NCBI GenBank assembly: GCA_016700055.1
Contig: CP064997.1
Span: forward strand, 3,038,001 to 3,102,000
Direction of reading: 5' to 3'
DNA length: 64,000 nt
From: Actinomycetota bacterium
Lineage (GTDB): Bacteria > Actinomycetota > Acidimicrobiia > Acidimicrobiales > Ilumatobacteraceae
A program made the position numbers and the translations under genes. A model generated the notes under the pieces. That model was given only the letters and a program-made list of their open reading frames with translations. It was not told the origin of the DNA and made no database searches. Below are positions 16,186 through 26,559 of this stretch, piece by piece. Position 1 is the stretch's first letter, and every line of letters begins with the position of its first letter.

Positions 16186-17544
16186 ATGCATTCCAAGCTC
16201 ATCAAGTTCGGCACAGCGGTGGCTATCGCATCGCTGCTCGGCGCGGCCTGCGGCGACAGCGACGACGGCAACGGCGACGACAGCGGCTCGCCGGAGAACA
16301 CCGAGCAGTCGAGCCAGCAGCCCACCTCGCCCGAGACCACAGCACCGCCCATGTCACCGGAGACCACCGAGCACACCAGCGACACCGGCGCGCACATGGG
16401 CGAGGAGGAAGGCGCGTCGCCGGTCGAGACCGGAGCGGCCGGTCTGCGCGCTGGACTGACCTCGCTCCTGCAGGAGCACGTCTACCTCGCCGGTGCAGCG
16501 ATCTCGACCGCGGTTCAGGCGGGCGGCGACATGGAAGCACCAGCGGTGACCTCGGCCGTCGACACGCTCGACGCGAACTCGGTGGCGTTGTCGGAGGCGA
16601 TCGGTGGTGTCTACGGCGACGAGGCCGGTGCGCAGTTCTTGGAGCTGTGGCGCAATCACATCGGGTTCTTCGTCGAGTACACGCTCGGCGGGGCGACTGG
16701 TGACACCGCGATGCAAGAAGCTGCCGGCCAGAAGCTGGACGACTACCGGGCGGACTTCGGTGCGTTCGTGGACAGCGCGACCGGTGGCGAGTTGCCTGCG
16801 GATGCGGTGGCCGAGAACCTGCAGGTCCACGTCGACACGCTGATCGAAGCGGTCGACGCCGTGCTCGCCGGCACCCCCGACGTGTATTCGAAGCTGGCGG
16901 CTGCGGCAGGCCACATGCCCAGCACCGCGTCGGCTCTGGCAGGCGCGATCACGACGCAAATGCCCGACGTGTTCGACGGTGACCCCGAGTCTGCGGCGTC
17001 CTCGCTGCGCGCCGGTCTGACGCACCTGCTCCAGGAGCACGTCTACCAGGCCGGACTCGCCATCAACCAGGCCGTCGCCGACGGTGGTGACCTCGAGGCG
17101 CCGGCGACCGCGGACGCCGTCGACACGCTCGACGCGAACTCGGTGGCGTTGTCGGAGGCGATCGGTGGTGTCTACGGCGACGAGGCCGGTGCGCAGTTCT
17201 TGGAGCTGTGGCGCAATCACATCGGGTTCTTCGTCGAGTACACGCTCGGCGGGGCGACTGGTGACACCGCGATGCAAGAAGCTGCCGGCCAGAAGCTGGA
17301 CGACTACCGGGCGGACTTCGGTGCGTTCGTGGACAGCGCGACCGGTGGCGAGTTGCCTGCGGATGCGGTGGCCGAGAACCTGCAGGTCCACGTCGACACG
17401 CTGATCGCAGCAGTCGACGCCGTCCTCGCCGGCACCCCCGACGTCTTCCCGCTGCTGCGTGAGGCCGCCCAGCACATGCCCGGCACGGCCCTGGCCCTCT
17501 CTCAGGCGATCAGCGCCCAGATGCCCGAGCAGTTCCCGGGCTGA
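16186..17544 (+). CDS. Lipoprotein with two tandem helical repeats, function unknown
   Basis: 452 residues. A signal peptide ends in the lipobox LLGAAC, followed by a Ser/Thr/Pro/Glu linker to about residue 80. Two copies of a roughly 187-residue domain follow, each starting with LRAGLT.LLQEHVY.AG and ending with a PDV..L..AA.HMP.TA.AL segment. The middle of the two copies (97 residues) is encoded by identical DNA. The domain is largely alpha-helical and I do not recognise its family. CGGAGGAACCG just before ATG 16186 is a good ribosome-binding site. A strong hairpin follows the stop and the next gene encodes a cupredoxin, so a role in envelope metal or stress handling is possible but unproven. 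Confidence 0.75.
   Translation: MHSKLIKFGTAVAIASLLGAACGDSDDGNGDDSGSPENTEQSSQQPTSPETTAPPMSPETTEHTSDTGAHMGEEEGASPVETGAAGLRAGLTSLLQEHVYLAGAAISTAVQAGGDMEAPAVTSAVDTLDANSVALSEAIGGVYGDEAGAQFLELWRNHIGFFVEYTLGGATGDTAMQEAAGQKLDDYRADFGAFVDSATGGELPADAVAENLQVHVDTLIEAVDAVLAGTPDVYSKLAAAAGHMPSTASALAGAITTQMPDVFDGDPESAASSLRAGLTHLLQEHVYQAGLAINQAVADGGDLEAPATADAVDTLDANSVALSEAIGGVYGDEAGAQFLELWRNHIGFFVEYTLGGATGDTAMQEAAGQKLDDYRADFGAFVDSATGGELPADAVAENLQVHVDTLIAAVDAVLAGTPDVFPLLREAAQHMPGTALALSQAISAQMPEQFPG
16555..16846 (+). repeat. 292-bp exact direct repeat, copy 1
   Basis: Identical base for base to 17116-17407, with an offset of 561 bases (187 codons), inside the tandem-domain lipoprotein gene. Sequence on both sides of the identical block is clearly diverged. 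Confidence 0.95.
17116..17407 (+). repeat. 292-bp exact direct repeat, copy 2
   Basis: Second copy of the block at 16555-16846. The absence of even synonymous differences points to recent duplication or gene conversion between the two domains. Confidence 0.95.
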
Positions 17545-17557
17545 TCGACCCCCCACT

Positions 17558-17598
17558 CGCAGCCGCACCCGCGCCTTACAGGAGCGGGTGCGGCTGCG
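17558..17598 (+). terminator. GC-rich 15-bp hairpin after the repeat lipoprotein
   Basis: CGCAGCCGCACCCGC (17558-17572) and its exact complement (17584-17598) enclose an 11-base loop. There is no T tract, as is common for actinobacterial terminators. It lies 14 bases after the lipoprotein stop. Confidence 0.65.
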
Positions 17599-17672
17599 GC
17601 GCGTCCGCCCGCTTGGCGAGGTCCGAGTTCGGACATGACATCCGGCGAGGGCAACGGCAACGAACAACCGTC

Positions 17673-18053
17673 ATGCATCACCATCCCCGCCTTCCCACTG
17701 GCCTCGTCGCCGTGGCTGCCCTCGCCCTCGTGGCGTGCGGCGGCGCCGACGACACCGACGACACGGAGCAGTCCGACGACAAGGAGGCCTCCGTAGTGGT
17801 CGCGACCTTCAACTTCCAGCCCGACCCGCTCGTGGTCGCGGCCGGTACGACGATCACGTTCGTCAACGAGGACGCCATCGACCACACCGTCACCGCCGGC
17901 ACCAGGGAGCAACCCACCCCCCAGGTGTTCGACGGCCAGCTCGCGCAGCAGGGGGCGACCTTCGAGCTCACCCTCGACGAACCCGGCACCTACGAGTACT
18001 TCTGCCAGGTCCACCCAGGGCCGGGAATGACCGCGAGCATCACCGTGGAGTGA
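17673..18053 (+). CDS. Cupredoxin (plastocyanin-like) lipoprotein
   Basis: 126 residues. A signal peptide ends in the lipobox LALVAC, followed by an acidic linker. The cupredoxin domain reads FQPDPLVVAAGTTITFVNED, AIDHTVTAG (first His ligand) and YEYFCQVHPGPGMTASITVE (Cys, second His and Met ligands), so a complete type-1 copper site is present. It would act as a small electron carrier or copper-binding protein outside the membrane. The 3' end overlaps that of the convergent MBL-fold gene by 14 bases. Confidence 0.9.
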   Translation: MHHHPRLPTGLVAVAALALVACGGADDTDDTEQSDDKEASVVVATFNFQPDPLVVAAGTTITFVNEDAIDHTVTAGTREQPTPQVFDGQLAQQGATFELTLDEPGTYEYFCQVHPGPGMTASITVE

Positions 18054-18795
18054 CCATCGCGCCCGCAATGAGGGCTTCGTAAGCACCGGCCATGTCGTAC
18101 AAGACCGTGGCGCAGTCGCCCTGGAACGACGAGCCGTGCATGATCGCGAGCGTCGTCGGCTGCAGGTCACCAAGGCCGCGCAGCACCTGACCGGTGTGCG
18201 GCGCCAGGCACGTCGATCCGAACATCGCCTCGGCCGCGAGCGCGGCTTCCAGAACGTCGGTGGTCACGAGCGCCGGCGGTGCACCTGTCTGGCTGAGCAG
18301 GTCGCCGCACAGCAGGGTGCCGGTCGTCTCCTCGTAGAGCACCTGTGCTTCCCACCCGTGCGGCACGTGGGGAGTGGAGATCTGCCGGACGCGCTTGCCT
18401 CCGAGGTCGATCACCTCGCCGGCCTCGAGCACGCGGGGCGGCCGGTCGCACAAGTCGTTGAGCGACACGTCGCAGCCGAGCGCCCCGAAGGCCACCTGGC
18501 TGTTCGGCGCGGCGGCGAGCCACATGTTCATGCTGCCGCTCTCGTCGGCCTCGACATGGCCGAAGCTGATCCAGCGCAGCGATTCGACCGGCACCACCGT
18601 GGCCACGGCTTCGCTCACCAGCGGGAACAAGACCCGCATGCCGGTGTGGAACAGCAGCGGCTCGTCGGCATCCACGAGGAACTGGTTGAACGTGAAACCC
18701 TCGGGGCCCACGTCGGGGATGAGGGTCGAGATGCGGTAGATGCCGTCGGCGATCTCGTCGACGGCCGGCTGGAAGGGTGTCTGGGGTGTGGTCAC
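18040..18795 (-). CDS. MBL-fold protein related to flavodiiron/ODP-type oxidoreductases
   Basis: 251 residues with a metallo-beta-lactamase fold. The ligand motif is ISFGHVEADESGSMN (HxExD form, as in the diiron ODP group), then STPHVPHGWEAQVLYEETTG, LLCGDLL and a final His in TLAIMHGSSFQGD. The flavodoxin domain of full flavodiiron proteins is absent, so electrons would come from a separate partner. Function may be O2 or NO reduction or a hydrolase-like reaction; the family does not decide. Confidence 0.8.
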   Translation of the reverse strand: MTTPQTPFQPAVDEIADGIYRISTLIPDVGPEGFTFNQFLVDADEPLLFHTGMRVLFPLVSEAVATVVPVESLRWISFGHVEADESGSMNMWLAAAPNSQVAFGALGCDVSLNDLCDRPPRVLEAGEVIDLGGKRVRQISTPHVPHGWEAQVLYEETTGTLLCGDLLSQTGAPPALVTTDVLEAALAAEAMFGSTCLAPHTGQVLRGLGDLQPTTLAIMHGSSFQGDCATVLYDMAGAYEALIAGAMVTPR

Positions 18796-18832
18796 ATCTT
18801 CTTGGCGTTCAACCGGACGCGATGGCGTTCAC

Positions 18833-20818
18833 TCAGCACTGAACGATCCAGCGCACCTCGTCCTCGGGTGAAGCGGCACACTCGTAGGCGCAGTACAGAC
18901 CCGTACGGACCCGCCGGTCGAGCACCGCGCCCGGCCCTGGCAGCGCCTCCACGACCTTCGCGACGGCCGACCGCAGCGCCCGGGTGACGTTGAGCCGGGC
19001 TCGCTCGGCTGCCGAGGCTGCCCGCCGTTCCTTGCCGCCGAGGCCGAATGCCTGCGTTAGCTGCAACACGAGCAGGTCGAGCTCGCCCTGGATGGCTTCG
19101 GCCCTCTCGATGTTCTCGGCGGCGAACGCGTCGTCGATCTCAGCCCGCAGTTCCTCGATGCGGCGGCGGTAGGCGGCTCGGGCCTGGGAGTCGACCAGCG
19201 GCCCGGCGTCGCCGAGCTTGCGGCGGGCGAGGCCGCCGGCGTCGACACCCTCGACCCGGTCGACCAAGTCCAGCGCGTGGCGCTCGACACCCGGGGTGGC
19301 GACGAGTTCGGCTAGGTAGCGCAACCCCAACGTGTCGCGCAGGCGGACGGTCACTCCCTCGCACGAGGCCACCCACCACTTGCCGTCGCGGCGCAGCGTG
19401 GCGGTCGACGGCTCGACGGCCGCGCTTCCGAATCGGGTTCGGCCGGCGACCGGGCCCAGCCTCCCCAGCACCGCGGCATCGGCCGGCGCCAACACCACGT
19501 CGAGCCCGTCGAGCGAGGCGGCCGCGGCGACGGCGTCGAGGGTGGCGGCCGCGGTGTCGCCGGCCGCTTCCCGCAGCCGAGCGAGATGAAGCAGGAGGCA
19601 GGCGCGCATCCACGGCAGGCGCGCCGGATCGAGGTCGTCGAGGGCTGGCTCGAGGACGCTCACCGCGCCGCGCAGATCGCCGGCGGTGGTGAGCACTCGG
19701 GCGCGGGCATCGGCACCGCGAGCCCGAAGCGAGGGCACGTCGACGCCGGCGACGCGCTCGACCAGACGCTCGCTGGCGGCCCTGGCGGCGTCGAGGTCGT
19801 CGGCGGCCAGCTCGGCATCCACCAGCACCGCGAGCAGCTCGACGGCCCGCAAGCGGTCGTCGCCCGCGCCGCGCAGCCCCCGCAGCGCGGCCGCTCGGGC
19901 CAGGGCGTAATCGCCCCGGTCCAGGTGGAGCTGGGCCGCCGGCAGCAGCGCCTCGAGCAACTGGTCCTTGCCGAGCAGCAGCAGCTCGGCGTCGGTGTGC
20001 CGGCCCTGACGGACGCGCAGCTCGGCCATGCCGATGTCGGGATGCCAGCCGGGAATGCGCATCACCGCCTCGAACTCGGCCCGCGCCCTGGTGAGGACTG
20101 CCTCGGCTTCACCCCACCGGCCGAGCTCGACGAGCAGCTTTGCCTTCAACCGGTCGCAGTGGCTCGACAGGAACACCGGGCCGCCGGGCTCGAGGCCGAT
20201 CAGACCGCGTCTGCGCAGCAGTTCCGTCCAGGTGTCGGCCCGCTCGAAGTCGGTGGAGAAGTAGCAGGCGGTGAAGAACGAACACACCGACTTCGCCGCT
20301 GTGCCGGTGTCGTCGGCGGGACCGCAGGCCAGAGCCATCGCCTCGTCAAGGAGCGCCATCCCATGCGCGATGCGTCCGGCCTGTACGTGGGCCAGGCCTC
20401 CGTCGGCCAAGGCCTTGGTCTCGAGGTTCACGTCGTCGAAGCGCCGCGCGCGGTCCAGGGCCAGCTCGGACGCGGCGAGCAGCTCGTCGGGGTCGGCGAC
20501 GTCGCAGCCCATCGCGGCGACCGCCACCCAGCCCTGTTCGAGGCATGGTGGCTGGTCGGCCACCAGCCGGCTGGCCCGGGTGAACCAGGCTCGGGCCGCG
20601 GTCAGGTTGCCCAGCAGGTTGGCGAACGTGTCGCCGAGCTGGACGCACGCCATCGCCGCCCGGCACGGCTGATCACCGGCGGTGAAGTCGCGGATGGCAG
20701 TGGAGAGGTAGGCCACCACGCCGTCGACGTCCATCCGTGCGAAGGCATCACCGGCAGCCTCCAGCGCGCGCTCGGCCTCCGCGATCGACGACACCGCTCC
20801 AGGATCGCACACGGGCAA
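18833..20818 (-). CDS. Large TPR-type protein with AfsR/LuxR-associated C-terminal region
   Basis: About 661 residues. The first 430 are TPR-like helical pairs rich in Ala and Leu (for example GDTFANLLGNLTAARAWFTR). After about 450 comes a conserved actinobacterial C-terminal region: KWWVASCEGVTVRLRDTLGL, then RYLAEL, and near the end VRTGLYCAYECAASPEDEVR. This region also terminates large ATPase/LuxR-like regulators. No NB-ARC ATPase or helix-turn-helix is present, so this may be a detached regulatory or scaffold subunit. The start is uncertain (TTG 20818, GTG 20812 or GTG 20794). Confidence 0.7.
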   Translation of the reverse strand: MPVCDPGAVSSIAEAERALEAAGDAFARMDVDGVVAYLSTAIRDFTAGDQPCRAAMACVQLGDTFANLLGNLTAARAWFTRASRLVADQPPCLEQGWVAVAAMGCDVADPDELLAASELALDRARRFDDVNLETKALADGGLAHVQAGRIAHGMALLDEAMALACGPADDTGTAAKSVCSFFTACYFSTDFERADTWTELLRRRGLIGLEPGGPVFLSSHCDRLKAKLLVELGRWGEAEAVLTRARAEFEAVMRIPGWHPDIGMAELRVRQGRHTDAELLLLGKDQLLEALLPAAQLHLDRGDYALARAAALRGLRGAGDDRLRAVELLAVLVDAELAADDLDAARAASERLVERVAGVDVPSLRARGADARARVLTTAGDLRGAVSVLEPALDDLDPARLPWMRACLLLHLARLREAAGDTAAATLDAVAAAASLDGLDVVLAPADAAVLGRLGPVAGRTRFGSAAVEPSTATLRRDGKWWVASCEGVTVRLRDTLGLRYLAELVATPGVERHALDLVDRVEGVDAGGLARRKLGDAGPLVDSQARAAYRRRIEELRAEIDDAFAAENIERAEAIQGELDLLVLQLTQAFGLGGKERRAASAAERARLNVTRALRSAVAKVVEALPGPGAVLDRRVRTGLYCAYECAASPEDEVRWIVQC

Positions 20819-20839
20819 GCTCGCCCGGAGCGGGGATGA

Positions 20840-22276
<1,437 letters not shown>

Positions 22277-22314
22277 GGCTGCCTCCGTCAATTGCGTCTG
22301 CCCCAGTGGTCGGA

Positions 22315-23412
22315 TCAACCGAAGTATGCAGCGACGAGTCGGTCGTACGTGCCGGTCTCGCGAACGCGCAGAAGGCCGCGGTTGATCGGCTCGAGCAGGC
22401 CACTGCCTACCGCTACGGCGATCCCGTACGACTCCGCGCGTAACACGGGTCCGGCGATGGTCACGGCGCTGTCGCTGCGGGCGATCAGGTAGCGCAACAG
22501 GGCCGAGTCATATACGAACGCGTCGGCCGAACCGTCCACAACCGCCCCGAAGGCGTCTGTCGCGCTCACCATCAACTCGGCCTCGATGCCGTTCTGAACG
22601 AGAAACTCCGCCGACGTCGTTCCGGGCACGGAGACGACCGCTTTCCCGAACAGGTCGCCCACGCCCCGGATGTCGGACTCCAGCCGCTCGACCGTCGTGT
22701 TCGCGGTCAGCTCGGCGATCAGTCCGGCGACGAGCAGCATGCTGGTGAGCATCCACGCCGCCGCCAACAGCCGTGTCCGGTCACGACGCGGAGCCTTGTC
22801 CCCGTACGTCGCCGAGAACATCGTCTCCGTGGCCCACCACATCCCGTCTCTGACGCCCCGCTTTGCCGGGAGTGCGAACTCGGGGTTCTGATGGCGCTCC
22901 AGTCGCCACATCAGCGTCCCGAAGATGGTCATGCCGATCACAGCGGCGAGGAGGAGTGTGAGCAAAGTCGGGTCGCGCAGCTTCTTGGCCCAGCCGTCGA
23001 GCACGGAGACATGCGAGGTGTCGCGGATCGCGATCTGGATGCCCGAGTCGAAGATCGGTTGGCTGAAGTCGACCCTCGTCTCCCGCTCCGCGGTGATGCT
23101 GATCGCTCCGATCCCGGCGTCGACCTCACCCGACTCGACGGCGTCGAGCTGCGCTCCGACGTTGTCGACCACTACGAACTCGACGCCGACCCCGGCCTTT
23201 TCGGCGATCGCGCGCATGAGATCGATGCTGAAACCGACGAGATCACCGTCGGCGTCCACCTCGACGAACGGTGCAACCTCGTGTACAGCGACCACAACCG
23301 GGTCGGGGGGTTCTTGAGCTCCGACCGGTTGGGTGAGTGCGAGCGCGCCCAACGGCGGGAGGACGAGCGCGGTGAACAGTCGCTTGCCCCAGACGGCAGC
23401 AGGCACCGTCAT
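22315..23412 (-). CDS. Prokaryotic ionotropic-glutamate-receptor-like channel (GluR0-type)
   Basis: 365 residues in the membrane. After a signal peptide, lobe 1 of an amino-acid-binding domain (SBP family 3) contains AISITAERETRVDFSQP, with the Thr and Arg that usually bind the alpha-carboxylate. At about 150-260 comes an M1-pore-M2 unit: TLLTLLLAAVIGMTIFGTLM, then MWWATETMFSATYGDKAPRR, then LLAAAWMLTSMLLVAGLIAE. Lobe 2 then resumes (VPGTTSAEFL and ADAFVYDSALLRYL). This is the GluR0 layout. The filter reads S-A-T-Y-G-D where GluR0-like channels have T-V-G-Y-G-D, so potassium selectivity may be changed. ATG 23412 lies 4 bases after the transporter stop, indicating joint expression. Confidence 0.85.
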   Translation of the reverse strand: MTVPAAVWGKRLFTALVLPPLGALALTQPVGAQEPPDPVVVAVHEVAPFVEVDADGDLVGFSIDLMRAIAEKAGVGVEFVVVDNVGAQLDAVESGEVDAGIGAISITAERETRVDFSQPIFDSGIQIAIRDTSHVSVLDGWAKKLRDPTLLTLLLAAVIGMTIFGTLMWRLERHQNPEFALPAKRGVRDGMWWATETMFSATYGDKAPRRDRTRLLAAAWMLTSMLLVAGLIAELTANTTVERLESDIRGVGDLFGKAVVSVPGTTSAEFLVQNGIEAELMVSATDAFGAVVDGSADAFVYDSALLRYLIARSDSAVTIAGPVLRAESYGIAVAVGSGLLEPINRGLLRVRETGTYDRLVAAYFG

Positions 23413-23416
23413 CGGC

Positions 23417-24757
23417 TCAGTAGAAGAGTGAGCCGAACAGGAAACCGAACGCGCCGGTCGTGAGAGCCAGGACGGCCATCGGGATGAAGAACGAGTGGTC
23501 GACCAACTTGGTGCCGAGCTTGGTCGAGCCGGTGAGGTCGAAGTTGGCCGCCGCGATCTGCGAGCCGTTCGTCGGCAGCGTGTACACGCCTGCGAACGCG
23601 CCCGCCCACATTCCCGTGATGATTCCCGGAGCGAGGCCGGCCGCGAGCCCGATCGGCACGATGGTCCGCGTCGCCGTCGATTGGCTGGTCGTGAGGGCGA
23701 CGACCAGGAAGATCGCGAAGAAGAAGACCCATGAGGCGTTCTGCACCCAGCCGCCGAGGGCGTCGACGATCTCGGCCTCGTGGGCACTGATGAAGGTGTC
23801 GGTCAACCAGGCAAGACCGAACAGGGCGATCGCCGACACGATGCCGGCCTTGAACACACTCGCCCCCGGCACCTCGCTGACGGAGGGCTTGGCGACGAGC
23901 AGGATCACCGCCGCGGCAGTGAGCATCAGCAGCTGGATGGTGACCGTCATCGAGATCGGCACGCTCCCGTCGGCGCCGTCGATCGTCGGGCGAAGGTCCT
24001 TGAACAGGCCGAGCACGACGATCAAGACGACCGCCGTCAGGAAGATCAGCGCGGCGTTGCGGCCCGACTTCGTCGACTTCAGCTCGACCGTCGCTCCTTC
24101 GCCTGGTGGCGCGAGCGTCCCGGCGGCGATCCTGGCCTTGTACTCCGGATCGTCTTCGAGCTCGGCGCCCAGCTTGCGAACGACGAGCGAGGTGAGGATG
24201 ATGCCGATGATCGCCGCCGGGATCGTGATCGACAGGATCTTGACCAAGTCGAAGTTGTAGGGGGCGACGTCGGTGAGCGTCACCATCGCGGCCATCGCCG
24301 CCGACACCGGGCTGCAGGCCAGCGCGACGCCGGTGCTGACGACCGACAGCGACAACGGGCGCGAGGGGCGGATGTTGTTCCGGTACGACACGTCGTAGAT
24401 GACGGGGAGCAGCGGGTACAGCACGTTGCTGGTACCTGCGCCGACGGAGAAGAGGAACGCCATCATCGGCGCGATCAGGGTTATCTGTTTGGGGTGATTG
24501 GCGATCGCTCGTGCCGCGACGGCGACCATCCAGTCGATCCCGCCCGCGACCTGCATCATCGCCGCCGTAGTGACGACGGCGATGATGATGAGCATCGCGT
24601 CCACCGGTGGACTGCCGGGGTCGAGCTGGAAGACGAACACCAGCACGGTCACACCCACGCCGCCCCAGATACCGAGCGCCACCCCGCTCGATCGAGTGCC
24701 CATCACGATCGCCGCAACGACGACCACTGCCTCGAGCGCGAACAGCAATCCGTTCAT
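23417..24757 (-). CDS. C4-dicarboxylate transporter, DcuA/DcuB family
   Basis: 446 residues, about 10-12 membrane segments. Family signatures are clear: AGGIDWMVAVAARAIANHPK, SVGAGTSNVLYPLLPVIYDV and IRPSRPLSLSVVSTGVALAC. Dcu carriers exchange or take up fumarate, malate, succinate and aspartate. The gene overlaps the lipoprotein stop by 4 bases and is followed after 4 bases by the glutamate-receptor-like channel. A supply-and-sensing unit for acidic amino or dicarboxylic acids is therefore likely (inference). Confidence 0.9.
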   Translation of the reverse strand: MNGLLFALEAVVVVAAIVMGTRSSGVALGIWGGVGVTVLVFVFQLDPGSPPVDAMLIIIAVVTTAAMMQVAGGIDWMVAVAARAIANHPKQITLIAPMMAFLFSVGAGTSNVLYPLLPVIYDVSYRNNIRPSRPLSLSVVSTGVALACSPVSAAMAAMVTLTDVAPYNFDLVKILSITIPAAIIGIILTSLVVRKLGAELEDDPEYKARIAAGTLAPPGEGATVELKSTKSGRNAALIFLTAVVLIVVLGLFKDLRPTIDGADGSVPISMTVTIQLLMLTAAAVILLVAKPSVSEVPGASVFKAGIVSAIALFGLAWLTDTFISAHEAEIVDALGGWVQNASWVFFFAIFLVVALTTSQSTATRTIVPIGLAAGLAPGIITGMWAGAFAGVYTLPTNGSQIAAANFDLTGSTKLGTKLVDHSFFIPMAVLALTTGAFGFLFGSLFY

Positions 24758-25200
24758 GAGCCGTTGTCCTCCTCGTCCAGCACACGGCTGAGATCACATT
24801 CGGGTCCGAGCAGTTCCCGCACGACTTCGTCGGCGTCGAGCGCGTTGTCGACCGAGTCCTCTACGAGCGGCAACCAGGTTTCGTAGTCGGCGTCCTCAGG
24901 CGCGGATTCGAGCGTGGCCAGCAGTTCGTCGATCGCGTCGACCAACGTGGTGAGCTGGGCGGTGTAGCGCGCATCGGTGACGGAGAGGAGCTGTGCCGCT
25001 TCGTCGCGGACGTCGGAAACCGCCTCGGTGGCCTCGGCGACGGTCGCGCCCGTCTCCGGTATGGATTCGATCGCGCTGTCGGCCGCTTGCACGAACTCGG
25101 CGTAGGCGGTGCACATCGACAGCTCTTCCTCGTCGCCGGTGCACGCCGTCAGTGCCAGTGCAGCGCCGGCGATCAGGCCGAGCGCGGGTCTGTATCTCAT
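24754..25200 (-). CDS. Small lipoprotein, function unknown
   Basis: 148 residues: signal peptide with lipobox LALTAC, then an acidic, mostly helical domain with two further Cys (SMCTAYAEFVQAADSAIESI near the start, LLGPECDLSRVL near the end). The family was not recognised. ATG 25200 overlaps the upstream stop by four bases, has GGAGGG before it, and its own stop overlaps the transporter start. It may be a periplasmic accessory of the transporter or channel. Confidence 0.75.
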   Translation of the reverse strand: MRYRPALGLIAGAALALTACTGDEEELSMCTAYAEFVQAADSAIESIPETGATVAEATEAVSDVRDEAAQLLSVTDARYTAQLTTLVDAIDELLATLESAPEDADYETWLPLVEDSVDNALDADEVVRELLGPECDLSRVLDEEDNGS

Positions 25201-26450
25201 GGTGCACTCCCTCCGGACGAAGTGGTGGCGAGAGCGGTGCCCCAGCGCCGGACTAGGTCGTGGGCGTGCTGGAGCCGCTCCGCCAGCCAGGCGATGCGGT
25301 CGGCGGGAGGTTCGACCCAGTCGGTGCCCGGCTGCATCAGCGCGGCGGTCGACTCCTCGCCGAGGAGGAACTCACGAAGGAACTCGTTCTGCCACGCGCC
25401 CAACCGCAGAGAGCGCGGTGGGCTGCCAGCCATACGGACGACGGCGCGAGGCTCGAGAGCACGCAGCATCGGCCCGGCGAGTTGCGTCTCGTGGCCCCCG
25501 AGGTAGGGGCGGTTGAAGCCGACGTCGTCGGCCTGCCATGCGTCGAACGCGAGGCGATACGCAGCGGCGATGCTGCGCAGGCGCGCGGGGTCGATCGTGG
25601 GGATGGAGATCTCGTCGCGCAGGCCCGCTTGGTCGGTGGCGGTGAGCTCTCCCCACGCATCGCCCCGGTTCGACAGCGCGACCAAGTTGGGAAGGCGATC
25701 GGCGACCTTGCGCTCCACACATATCGCACCGTCGGGCTGAGCGGTGTGGTTCATCGTGTCGTGGATCGAGAGCAGGTCGAGGGTGGTCGCCGAGTTCCAG
25801 CCGGCCACCGTCGTCTCGGCGGGGTCGAGTGTGGCGAGGCGCCGCAGCTTGGCCTCGACGACGCGCTCGATCAGCGCCTGGCGGACCCGCTCGTACTCGT
25901 CGACGCCGAGCGTGCCAGCAACCGTCAGCGCCGAGACGAGCTGATCCCATTCGGCGTCGGTCTCCGGACGTCGGAGCACCGGCATGTAGCCGAACGTCAC
26001 CGGGCGGATGGCGTCGGCACCGGCAAGCGACGGGCGCTCTCCTTCGCCCGCAGCCTCTAGGCGATCGAACGCCTCACGCAAGGAGGCGGCCACGTCTGCG
26101 GGGCGCGGCCGGTTGGCGTCGCGAACGGCGCGTGGGTGCGGGTTCTCGATGTAGAGCACATGCGGGTCGTTCTCTGCCCAGCGGCGGGCGACCGGGCTCG
26201 TCGAGACGTCGGTGAAGTCGTACTGCAGCCGCTTCGTGAAGCGGCTCTCGACGAACGGCTGCATCTCGGCCGGGAAGGCAGCAGACGCGTGAGGGCCGGT
26301 GACGATCAGATCGATCTCGCCGAGCGCGTCGTCGACATCGCGCTCCCCGCGTCCGACGAAGTACGCCATGTCGCCGGCACCGAAGCGAGTACCGGCCGGG
26401 ATCCAGTCGATGTGCGCGATGTCCCCGCGTTGTGGTCCGGCCCCGCTCAT
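25197..26450 (-). CDS. N-formylglutamate amidohydrolase (FGase)-family protein
   Basis: 417 residues. The FGase pattern is seen in IVTGPHASAAFPAEMQPFVE, TKRLQYDFTDVSTSPVARRW and VLYIENPHPRAVRDANRPRP. Family members release formate or a related acyl group from N-formylglutamate, the last step of one histidine-degradation route, or act on other N-acyl amino acids. The protein is longer than typical HutG-type enzymes (about 270 residues), with an extra C-terminal region, so the substrate may differ. It is first in the operon with the lipoprotein, Dcu carrier, receptor channel and M20 peptidase. Confidence 0.85.
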   Translation of the reverse strand: MSGAGPQRGDIAHIDWIPAGTRFGAGDMAYFVGRGERDVDDALGEIDLIVTGPHASAAFPAEMQPFVESRFTKRLQYDFTDVSTSPVARRWAENDPHVLYIENPHPRAVRDANRPRPADVAASLREAFDRLEAAGEGERPSLAGADAIRPVTFGYMPVLRRPETDAEWDQLVSALTVAGTLGVDEYERVRQALIERVVEAKLRRLATLDPAETTVAGWNSATTLDLLSIHDTMNHTAQPDGAICVERKVADRLPNLVALSNRGDAWGELTATDQAGLRDEISIPTIDPARLRSIAAAYRLAFDAWQADDVGFNRPYLGGHETQLAGPMLRALEPRAVVRMAGSPPRSLRLGAWQNEFLREFLLGEESTAALMQPGTDWVEPPADRIAWLAERLQHAHDLVRRWGTALATTSSGGSAP

Positions 26451-26559
26451 CTTCCCCCGACCCTTGGATTCACTTCGACACCCTCACGGCAGGCAGCGCG
26501 TTCGTGGCCGACCATACCCCCAGCCACTTCGGCAACTTGGCATCGGCAAGGGCGTGGCT

